A program made the position numbers and the translations under genes. Below the pieces are notes generated by a model. It was not told the origin of the DNA, searched no databases, and saw nothing but the letters and a program-made list of their open reading frames with translations. A DNA stretch of 42,742 nt from Ruminococcus flavefaciens (GTDB lineage: Bacteria > Bacillota > Clostridia > Oscillospirales > Ruminococcaceae): positions 1 to 42,742 of the forward strand of contig JAMPGO010000008.1 in NCBI GenBank assembly GCA_023663905.1, given 5' to 3'. This document shows, piece by piece, positions 33,051-40,394 of this stretch (its first letter is position 1; each line of letters begins with the position of its first letter).

Positions 33051-33158
33051 GTCCTTTTTATAAATTTTTCTGATATTAACAAACAAAAACCGAAATTTTT
33101 GTAATGGATATGCAAAATTTTGCGGAAACTATTGCAATCACGGAAAAGAGGTAGTAAA

Positions 33159-34322
33159 ATGAAAATCAGCGGAATAGTGTGCGAGTACAATCCGTTCCAT
33201 AACGGTCACGCATATCATATCAGGCAGACAAGGCGGAACGGTGCGAGCCATATAGTGTGCGTTATGAGCGGAAATTTCGTACAGCGTGGCGACGTTGCGG
33301 TGCTGGACAAGTTCACACGTGCGGAGCTTGCGGTTGAATGCGGTGCGGATTTGGTTATTGAGCTTCCTGTGGCTTACTGTCTTGCTCCTGCGGAAATCTT
33401 TGCAAGAGGAGCTGTATATCTGCTTGACGGTCTGGGATGTGTTGACGAAATATCGTTCGGGAGCGAGTGCGGAGACGTTGCCGTGCTTGAGAATGCTATG
33501 AATATTGCCGACGATATTTCCCATACTGATTCAGTGGCGGAGCTTATCAGGAGCGGTTATACCTGTCCTCGTGCAGTCAGCGAGATTCTCAGGCAGACGG
33601 ACAGTGCTTCGGCGGAAATAATCGCAGAGCCGAATAATATTCTTGCCGTTGAGTATCTCAGGGCATTGAATTACCTGAAATCAGCCATAAAGCCGTTTAC
33701 CGTAAAGCGTTCGGGAGCAGGTCACGACAGCACGGAGATTTCCCGGGGATTTGCAAGTGCGTCGTATATAAGGGCGCATATCGAATCGGCAGGGAAGTTT
33801 GTACCCGAAATATGGGCGGAAGCTCTTCACGGCGATACTGCGCTTCTCAGCCGTCTCGAAAGAATTATCCTGTATAAAATCCGCACGGCAACGGAAGAGG
33901 AAATATGTGACATACCCGACAGCAGTGCGCTTATCGGCAGGATTTACGGCAATAATGCGCAGTCACTTGACGGACTTTTTGAATCAATCAAGTCGAAAAA
34001 CTGCACTATGGCGAAAGTCAAGCGTGTGATACTGTCGCTTCTCATAGGAATCACGGAAACCCATATTCAGTGCTTACCGCCGTATGCAAGGGTACTGGCA
34101 TTCAACGAAAACGGCAGGGAGGTACTTGCGCTTGCCAAGAAAACCAAAAAAATCCCTGTTGGAACTTCCCTTGCAAAGCTCGGCAGGCTTGACCTTGACG
34201 CGCATTGTTTTGCGGAGCTTGAAGCGAGGGCGACCGATATATATAATCTCGCACGGAACAGTATATATACCGCAGGGCAGGATTACAGGGCGAAAATTAA
34301 AAAGTCAGGAGTAAAATTATGA
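33159..34322 (+). CDS. tmcAL: tRNA(Met) cytidine acetate ligase (TmcAL)
   Basis: Uses ATP and free acetate to make N4-acetylcytidine at the wobble base of elongator tRNA-Met, via acetyl-adenylate. The nucleotidyltransferase signature is GIVCEYNPFHNGHAYHI (HxGH) at the very N-terminus, then VMSGNFVQRGD and ELPVAYCLAPAEIFARGA. About 387 residues matches the family. The start is ATG at 33159, with AAAAGAGGTAG before it; the frame extends to 33120 but that start is poor. It faces the acetate kinase gene, and is the first of four genes joined by four-base overlaps. Confidence 0.95.
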   Translation: MKISGIVCEYNPFHNGHAYHIRQTRRNGASHIVCVMSGNFVQRGDVAVLDKFTRAELAVECGADLVIELPVAYCLAPAEIFARGAVYLLDGLGCVDEISFGSECGDVAVLENAMNIADDISHTDSVAELIRSGYTCPRAVSEILRQTDSASAEIIAEPNNILAVEYLRALNYLKSAIKPFTVKRSGAGHDSTEISRGFASASYIRAHIESAGKFVPEIWAEALHGDTALLSRLERIILYKIRTATEEEICDIPDSSALIGRIYGNNAQSLDGLFESIKSKNCTMAKVKRVILSLLIGITETHIQCLPPYARVLAFNENGREVLALAKKTKKIPVGTSLAKLGRLDLDAHCFAELEARATDIYNLARNSIYTAGQDYRAKIKKSGVKL

Positions 34323-35251
34323 AGATATTCAGATTGTCATCAGGTGCAATGGTGCTGATGATGTTGACATCGTGCGGAAGGACAGTTTACCCGGCAGGAG
34401 AGAATGACATAGCAGTAACATCGCAGACAGCAGTGACGGTTACATCAACAGCGACGACTGTTGCGGTTGAGACTACTACAGAGCCGACAACAGTCGGAGC
34501 GCCTCAGCGTGTGAAGATTGATACAGCAATGCCCGAGGATTATCCGCTAAGCACGTCTGCTGAAATCAAGGGCTTCGAGACTGTGTATCAAGAACCCGAG
34601 CTTCCGACAGGATGTGAAGTTACAGCGCTTGCCCAGACAATCAACTTCTATGGCTTTGATATTGACAAGGTTGAGCTGTGCGACGTGTTTATGCCCATAG
34701 ACCACAACGGCTACTACACTATGGATGAAGCGTATCTCGGCGACCCTCATTCAACGAACGGCTATGGGTGCAGTGCGCCTGCAATAGCCAATACAGCCGA
34801 CGATTACTTTGAATATATCGGCTCGGACTGGTATGCCATAGACCTCAGCGGAATAACTCTTGATGAAGTTTTCTATCAGATAGAGCAGGGCAGACCTGTA
34901 ATTATCTGGACGACCATAGACCAGCGTGAGACGATTGCGGAGTTCGAGTTTGTTTTAGGGTGCGGAGAGGAGCTGTGGTTCAATCCGTACCAGCACTGCG
35001 TGACAATCTACGGCTATGACAAGGAGCGTGGCATTGTAAATATCGCTGACCCTCTCAGAGGCAATGTTGAGTACGATATGGAGCGCTTCGGGCGCATATA
35101 TAACGTTATGGGACAGCAGGCGGTTATTCTTGTCGGCAATGACGAATCGGCAGGAAAAGTCTGGACAACAGCAGAGGAGCAGGAGAAATGGCTTGAAGAG
35201 AACCGTCCCGAAGAGGATGAGGAGACGACGGGCGAGGTGACAACGGAATGA
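34319..35251 (+). CDS. C39-like peptidase lipoprotein
   Basis: A 310-residue secreted protein. The lipobox LTSC makes Cys19 the lipidated residue, followed by a ~40-residue Thr/Val-rich linker. The rest fits Peptidase_C39_2: the nucleophile Cys99 in LPTGCEVTAL, His226 in YQHCVTIYGYD and Asp244 in NIADPLRG. So it is a candidate surface cysteine protease, anchored outside. The C-terminus is acidic and Thr-rich. It is unusual inside an operon of tRNA-modification genes: its ATG overlaps the tmcAL stop (ATGA), and its own stop overlaps the HAD gene start. The substrate is unknown. Confidence 0.85.
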   Translation: MKIFRLSSGAMVLMMLTSCGRTVYPAGENDIAVTSQTAVTVTSTATTVAVETTTEPTTVGAPQRVKIDTAMPEDYPLSTSAEIKGFETVYQEPELPTGCEVTALAQTINFYGFDIDKVELCDVFMPIDHNGYYTMDEAYLGDPHSTNGYGCSAPAIANTADDYFEYIGSDWYAIDLSGITLDEVFYQIEQGRPVIIWTTIDQRETIAEFEFVLGCGEELWFNPYQHCVTIYGYDKERGIVNIADPLRGNVEYDMERFGRIYNVMGQQAVILVGNDESAGKVWTTAEEQEKWLEENRPEEDEETTGEVTTE

Positions 35252-35898
35252 TAAAGAGCATTATTTTTGACCTTGACGGCACGCTGATTGATTCAATGAA
35301 GATATGGTATCAGATTGACAGGCGCTTTCTGATTGAAAACGGCGTGAAAAATCCACCCCGTGAAATCTCGGAGCGTATGAAGAAGATGACTATAGACGAT
35401 TCTGCGGAGCTGTTTATAAGCGAATTTAACCTGAATCTTACCAAAGAGTACGTCATAAAGCGGATTGAAGAGCTTGTGCGGACTGAATACGAGGAGAACA
35501 TACCTCTTAAGCCAAATGTGAGCGATTTGCTAGACTTTCTTGACAGCCGTAATATAAGATACTGTGTTGCGACTGCTACATATAAATCGCTTGCAGAGGC
35601 AGTTTTAAGGCGGTGCGGAATAATCAGCCGTTTCGATTTTATTCTTACCGACGAGGAATATCCCAGAGGAAAAAAATTCCCTGATATATTTATGGGCGCT
35701 TGCGAGCGTTTTGGTACTCTTCCGAGCGAGACTCTTGTTGCGGAGGATTCGCTCCACAGCATTGAGACGGCGAAGAATGCGGGATTTCCTGTCGCAGCGG
35801 TGTATGATGAATCGGCAGAACCCGACAGCGGAGCTATAAAAAGACTTGCGGATTATTATTTTAATTCAGTTTATGAGATAAAGGATTTGATTAAATGA
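35248..35898 (+). CDS. HAD family hydrolase (beta-phosphoglucomutase/Gph-like)
   Basis: A 216-residue HAD phosphatase of subfamily IA. Motif I is IFDLDGTLIDS, motif II is in YCVATATYKS, motif III is RGKKFPDIFMG and motif IV is ETLVAEDSLHSIETAKNAGFP. A helical cap follows motif I. These enzymes act on small phosphorylated metabolites and the exact substrate cannot be told. Both its ends overlap neighbours by four bases. Confidence 0.88.
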   Translation: MIKSIIFDLDGTLIDSMKIWYQIDRRFLIENGVKNPPREISERMKKMTIDDSAELFISEFNLNLTKEYVIKRIEELVRTEYEENIPLKPNVSDLLDFLDSRNIRYCVATATYKSLAEAVLRRCGIISRFDFILTDEEYPRGKKFPDIFMGACERFGTLPSETLVAEDSLHSIETAKNAGFPVAAVYDESAEPDSGAIKRLADYYFNSVYEIKDLIK

Positions 35899-36968
35899 AA
35901 AAAGTTATGGTAGGAATGAGCGGAGGAGTTGACAGCTCCGTGAGCGCCTTGCTTCTGAGAGAACAGGGCTATGACGTTACAGGAGTAACGCTGAAGATGT
36001 TCGGCGATGATGATATAGTTCAGGCTGAAAAAGAGGGCAAGACCTGCTGTGCGCTGAGCGACGTTCTTGACGCAAGAAGCGTGGCATATCGTCTCGGCTT
36101 TGAGCATCTCACATTCAATTTCAAGGACTGTTTCCGTGAAAAGGTTATGAAGCAGTTCGCCGAGAGCTATATCGCAGGTCGCACTCCCAATCCCTGCATA
36201 GAGTGCAACAGGCACGTCAAGTTTGATAAAATGCTGAGGAGAGCCTTTGAGCTTGGCTATGACTATATTGCAACGGGTCACTATGCTGTTGTGGAGTACG
36301 ACGAGGAGCGTAAGCGTTATCTGCTGAAACGTCCGACAGACCGCAGAAAAGACCAGACCTATGTGCTTTATTCGCTCACGCAGGAACAGCTTGCCCATAC
36401 TCTTTTTCCGCTCGGAAGTCTCAGTAAACCGCAGGTGCGTGAGATTGCGGAAAGGGCAGGACTTGTAAACTCCGACAAGCCCGATAGTCAGGATATATGC
36501 TTTGTCCCTGACGGTAAATATGCCGATTTTATCAGGAAATTCACAGGCACAGAGTCTCCGCAGGGTAATTTTGTCAGCACCGACGGCAGGATTCTCGGTA
36601 CTCACAAGGGCATTATAAACTACACCATAGGACAGCGCAAGGGTCTTGGAATTTCTCTCGGCAAGCCTGCATACGTCGTGCGCAAGGATATTGAAGCCAA
36701 TGCCGTTGTAATCGGAGACGAGCAGGATTTGTATACAAAGTCGCTTGTTGCGGAGGACGTAAACCTGATTGCCGTGGAGAGCATTGCAGAGCCGATGAGA
36801 ATCACGGCAAAGACGAGATACAGCCAGCAGGAACAGTCCGCAACGCTGAAATGCGAGAATGGTGTGTATATGGTTGAGTTTGATGAACCGCAGAGGGCAG
36901 TGACGAGCGGTCAGGCAGTAGTTTTCTACGACGGCGATATTGTCATCGGCGGAGGAACGATTGTTTAA
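35895..36968 (+). CDS. mnmA: tRNA-specific 2-thiouridylase MnmA
   Basis: Thiolates U34 of tRNA-Lys, -Glu and -Gln. The P-loop VGMSGGVDSSVSALLL binds ATP. The two catalytic Cys are in PNPCIECNRHVKF and SQDICFV. The 357-residue length and the C-terminal beta-barrel are typical. ATG overlaps the HAD gene by four bases, closing the tmcAL operon. No cysteine desulfurase gene lies next to it in the window. Confidence 0.96.
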   Translation: MKKVMVGMSGGVDSSVSALLLREQGYDVTGVTLKMFGDDDIVQAEKEGKTCCALSDVLDARSVAYRLGFEHLTFNFKDCFREKVMKQFAESYIAGRTPNPCIECNRHVKFDKMLRRAFELGYDYIATGHYAVVEYDEERKRYLLKRPTDRRKDQTYVLYSLTQEQLAHTLFPLGSLSKPQVREIAERAGLVNSDKPDSQDICFVPDGKYADFIRKFTGTESPQGNFVSTDGRILGTHKGIINYTIGQRKGLGISLGKPAYVVRKDIEANAVVIGDEQDLYTKSLVAEDVNLIAVESIAEPMRITAKTRYSQQEQSATLKCENGVYMVEFDEPQRAVTSGQAVVFYDGDIVIGGGTIV

Positions 36969-37110
36969 TGTATGATGGTGTATGTTAATGTATTATAATA
37001 TACTATATATATACTTCTTTTTATTTTTTATTTTTTTATAAGAGAAGTAAGAAAACAGTGAATATAATACACCTTCATACACCATATCAGAAATCATATG
37101 GAGAGATAAA
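36969..37110. other. AT-rich intergenic region bounded by a 10-bp inverted repeat
   Basis: ATGGTGTATG (36975-36984) and CATACACCAT (37076-37085) are exact reverse complements at the two ends of a very AT-rich stretch. Inside lie TACTTCT and AGAAGTA, which also pair, T-runs, and TATAATATAC and TATAAT boxes. The -10-like GAATATAATAC near 37063 could serve the downstream methyltransferase, but no clear -35 accompanies it. Confidence 0.6.
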
Positions 37111-37830
37111 ATGGAACATAAATTCGAAAAACTTACAGATAAAATATATGTCTGCGCAAGTACCGACCACAGATTTGGCACGGACGCTTTTCTTCTTGCC
37201 GATTTTTCACGCTACAGGGCGAAAGATACCGCCTGCGACTTAGGAACAGGCTGTGGGATTATTCCGCTGATTATGCAGAAAAGCCGTCCTCCGAAGATTA
37301 TCTTTGCTGTTGATATTCAGGAGGGCGCAATAGAACAGCTAAGGCTTGGTATTGAGAAGAGCGCCGTTTCGGGAATCGTCCCCGTCTGCGCTGATTTGAA
37401 GAATCTCGGCGAGGAAATCCCGACGGGACAGCTTGACCTTGTAACCTGCAATCCGCCGTATAAAGCCTATAAAGCAGGACTTGAAAGCGAACTCACCGCC
37501 CAGAGAATAGCACGGCACGAGATTCTGTGCAATATTGACGATGTATGCGCCTGTGCGGAAAGACTGCTGAAATTCGGCGGTCGTCTCTGCATATGCAACC
37601 GCCCCGAACGTCTCAGCGATGTTATTTCTGCGATGAAGTCCCACAATATCGAGCCGAAGCGCCTGAGATTCGTCTCAAAGAATCCGCAGGAAGCGCCGTG
37701 GCTGTTTCTTATCGAGGGCAAAAAGGGTTCAAAGCCGTTTATGCAGGTCGAGCCACAGCTTTACATACGGAGCGGAGACGGCTTTTCCGATGAACTTCAG
37801 AAGATTTACAGCACAGGAAAGGAGCAGTAA
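37111..37830 (+). CDS. TrmN6-like class I SAM-dependent methyltransferase
   Basis: A 239-residue methyltransferase. The SAM site is CDLGTGCGIIPLIM near residue 47 and the N6-adenine motif is CNPPYK near 115, which together place it in the YfiC/TrmN6 family that methylates A37 of tRNA1(Val) or related targets. Its start (ATG 37111) is preceded by GGAGAG. Two bases separate its stop from rsmI; the pair TrmN6-like/rsmI is frequently seen in Firmicutes. The exact RNA target is inferred. Confidence 0.86.
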   Translation: MEHKFEKLTDKIYVCASTDHRFGTDAFLLADFSRYRAKDTACDLGTGCGIIPLIMQKSRPPKIIFAVDIQEGAIEQLRLGIEKSAVSGIVPVCADLKNLGEEIPTGQLDLVTCNPPYKAYKAGLESELTAQRIARHEILCNIDDVCACAERLLKFGGRLCICNRPERLSDVISAMKSHNIEPKRLRFVSKNPQEAPWLFLIEGKKGSKPFMQVEPQLYIRSGDGFSDELQKIYSTGKEQ

Positions 37831-37832
37831 CA

Positions 37833-38657
37833 ATGGGTACGCTTTATATCATAGGCACACCGATAGGAAATATGGAGGACATAACGCTCCGACAGCTCAG
37901 AATGCTTGAAGAGGTTGATTTCCTCTGCGCAGAAGATACGAGGGTAACACTCAAGCTTCTCAACAGGTACGATATAAAAAAAGAGCTGGTCAGCTTTCAC
38001 GAACACAGCTCCAGAGCCGAAGCGCAGAGGATTATAGACAGGTTACTTTCGGGCGAGAACGGCGGAGTAGTTACCGACGCAGGAATGCCCTGTATTTCCG
38101 ACCCGGGCGAGGTTCTTGTCAGGCTGTGCTACGAAAATAACATTGACGTGAGGGTCGTTCCGTCCGCAACGGCATTTGCTTCGGCGGTATCGATTTCGGG
38201 AATGCACATCAACCGCTTTACTTTTGAAGGATTTCTGCCTGTTCAGAAAAAGGAGCGTTCCGATAGGCTTGAACTTCTGCGGAATGAAACGGCGGTTATG
38301 ATTTTCTATGAAGCTCCGCACAAGCTGAAAAACACGCTCGGCGATATGGCTGAATTTTTCGGCACGGACAGGAAAATTGCAATATGCCGTGAGCTTACCA
38401 AAATCCACGAACAGGTACTGCGGATGACACTGGGCGAGGCTGTGGAGTATTATAATATCAACGAGCCGAGAGGTGAATTTGTACTCGTGCTTGAAGGCAG
38501 GACGGAGGATGTTGATTCCAAGCCAACGCTTGAGCAGGCTATGGAGCAGGTGCGCAGGCTGATTGAATCGGGCGAAAAGCCCACAGAAGCGTGCAAAGCT
38601 GTCGCAAAGGAATCGGGATTCAGAAAAGGCGAACTCTATTCCGCATTGCAGAACTGA
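37833..38657 (+). CDS. rsmI: 16S rRNA (cytidine-1402-2'-O)-methyltransferase RsmI
   Basis: Methylates the 2'-OH of C1402 in the decoding centre. The opening LYIIGTPIGNMEDITLRQLR, CAEDTRVTLKLL and SDPGEVLVRL are hallmark stretches of this tetrapyrrole methylase-fold family. The 274-residue length is normal. The ATG at 37833 has AAAGGAGCAG ahead, two bases behind the previous gene. Confidence 0.96.
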   Translation: MGTLYIIGTPIGNMEDITLRQLRMLEEVDFLCAEDTRVTLKLLNRYDIKKELVSFHEHSSRAEAQRIIDRLLSGENGGVVTDAGMPCISDPGEVLVRLCYENNIDVRVVPSATAFASAVSISGMHINRFTFEGFLPVQKKERSDRLELLRNETAVMIFYEAPHKLKNTLGDMAEFFGTDRKIAICRELTKIHEQVLRMTLGEAVEYYNINEPRGEFVLVLEGRTEDVDSKPTLEQAMEQVRRLIESGEKPTEACKAVAKESGFRKGELYSALQN

Positions 38658-38684
38658 GAAATTTGTGAAAATGTACAAAAACTA

Positions 38685-38713
38685 TTGTAATCTGTTTTAA
38701 AATATGCTATAAT
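38685..38713 (+). promoter_or_regulatory. SigA-type promoter for the PHP gene
   Basis: TTGTAA (38685-38690) and TATAAT (38708-38713), spacer 17, about 75 bases ahead of the gene. A second, weaker TATAAT lies at about 38760. Confidence 0.7.
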
Positions 38714-38788
38714 TAATATGAGAATTGACAGGCTGTTTCCTGAATATAATTTCAGTGATATAATTTTAAGACAGAGAGGTACAAAAAT

Positions 38789-39622
38789 ATGATTTGCGAT
38801 TTACATTGCCACACAAAACTCTCAGACGGTTCGCTCGGCATTGAGGATATTATTTCTCAGGCTAAGCGCACGGGAATCGAATGGCTCTCCATTACAGACC
38901 ACGACACGACGGCTTCGTTTTCACGCTCGGACATCATCGGCAAGCGTGAGGGCGTAAAGATTCTGCACGGAATAGAGCTTTCTGCCTGGGACAAGGAACA
39001 GGGCAGGAAGGTTCACGTCCTCTGCTATGCTCCGCAGAAGCCCGACAGGCTGGAAATGCTGTGTATGAAGTCCTGCGAGATAAGAAAAGCCTGCTGTAAA
39101 GAAATGATTGAAAAGGTTATGGAGCGGTTTCCGATAACGCTTGAGAGCGTGCTGAAATACACCACATCCTCGAAAAGTATCTTCAAACAGCACATAATGC
39201 GTGCGCTGATTGACTACGGCTATGCGCTTGAATTTTACGGCGAGCTTGACCACGAGCTTTTCAGCCGTGAGGACGGATGCTGTTATGTCGAGCGAGAATA
39301 TCCCGACGTTAATTTTGTCGTTGACCTTATTCACAGTGCAGGCGGAGTGGCTGTTATGGCTCATCCTGCGCAGTACGATAATATTGAGCTTCTGGAAAAG
39401 CTTGCAAAATCGGGAAAGATTGACGGAGTTGAGATAGGGCATTACTCTGCCGACGAGGACTATCGCCGTGAACTCAATGCAATTGCGGACAGATACGGGC
39501 TTATAAAAACAGGCGGTTCGGATTTCCACGGTCTTTACAATTCCGTTCCCACTCATCTCGGAAGCGAATCCACGACAAAGGAGAACCTTGACAGGATATT
39601 GAAATCAACAAGAAAGAAGTGA
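38789..39622 (+). CDS. PHP domain phosphoesterase (3',5'-nucleoside bisphosphate phosphatase-like)
   Basis: A 277-residue PHP-fold metal hydrolase. The metal ligands are in DLHCHTKLSDG, SITDHDT, ELSAWD, MAHPAQY and TGGSDFHG. The fold and length match the YciV/RNase AM group, which removes the 3'-phosphate from pAp-like nucleotides and trims RNA 5' ends. The ATG at 38789 lies after ACAGAGAGGTAC. It is followed by a four-base overlap with the YdcF gene. Confidence 0.88.
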   Translation: MICDLHCHTKLSDGSLGIEDIISQAKRTGIEWLSITDHDTTASFSRSDIIGKREGVKILHGIELSAWDKEQGRKVHVLCYAPQKPDRLEMLCMKSCEIRKACCKEMIEKVMERFPITLESVLKYTTSSKSIFKQHIMRALIDYGYALEFYGELDHELFSREDGCCYVEREYPDVNFVVDLIHSAGGVAVMAHPAQYDNIELLEKLAKSGKIDGVEIGHYSADEDYRRELNAIADRYGLIKTGGSDFHGLYNSVPTHLGSESTTKENLDRILKSTRKK

Positions 39623-40386
39623 AAAAACTGAAGAAAATGATATATATACTTGCGGTCGTGTTTATGATTCTTTTTGCGCTGTTTCTTCTGCCGATGACAG
39701 TGGGAATAGTCAATCTCGGGAATATCACAGGAGCGGTTATTTCGGGGCTTCTTACGGCGGTGTGCCTGTTCCGTGAGCGGTTCGGCGGAATAGTTGCTTC
39801 TCTGTGGGAACGTCCGTTCGGCAAGGCAGTTATCGCAGTATCAGGCGGATTTTCAATAGTCTGCCTGATTATTGCTGTTGTAATCAGCGTTTTTATGCTG
39901 AGGGAAATCAATGACAGACCGTCGGGCGATTCAACTGTCGTGGTACTCGGCTGTCAGGTCAAGGAAAGCGGTCCGTCGCTTATGCTCCGCAGAAGGCTTG
40001 ATACAGCGTGTGACTATCTCTCGGCTAACAAGGGCATAAACGTTATTGTTTCGGGCGGAAAGGGTGCGGACGAGCCTGTCAGCGAAGCGGAATGTATGTA
40101 CGATTATCTTGTTTCAAAGGGAATCTCTCCCGACAGAATCTATATCGAGGACAAGTCCGTTAATACGGCGGAGAATATTGAGTTCTCGAAAAAAATCATC
40201 GAGCAGGAAAATCTCTGCCCCGATATTACGATAATCACGGACGGCTATCACCAGCTCAGGGCGGATATTTTCGCAAAGGAACAGGGACTTCGGGCTTATA
40301 ATATCCCTGCCCCGACTTCGTGGTATCTCGTCCCGACATACTGGGTGCGTGAGTGGTTCGGCATAATATATTACACAGTTTTTTAG
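39619..40386 (+). CDS. YdcF family (DUF218) membrane protein
   Basis: A 255-residue protein with three N-terminal membrane helices (about 7-27, 30-48, 68-92) and a DUF218/SanA-ElyC-like domain with VVLGCQVKESGPSLMLRRRLD, VIVSGGKGADEPVSEAECMY and EDKSVNTAENIEFS. This family is linked to cell-envelope homeostasis in other bacteria; the reaction is unknown. The start is a GTG at 39619, overlapping the PHP stop by four bases, with a weak AAGAAAG ribosome site. Confidence 0.86.
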   Translation: MKKLKKMIYILAVVFMILFALFLLPMTVGIVNLGNITGAVISGLLTAVCLFRERFGGIVASLWERPFGKAVIAVSGGFSIVCLIIAVVISVFMLREINDRPSGDSTVVVLGCQVKESGPSLMLRRRLDTACDYLSANKGINVIVSGGKGADEPVSEAECMYDYLVSKGISPDRIYIEDKSVNTAENIEFSKKIIEQENLCPDITIITDGYHQLRADIFAKEQGLRAYNIPAPTSWYLVPTYWVREWFGIIYYTVF

Positions 40387-40394
40387 GAGGTTTT

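Noticed and set aside
35871-36605. 244-residue minus-strand frame in mnmA
   Set aside because: Complement of mnmA with no translation signals; residues do not fit any known fold I can see.
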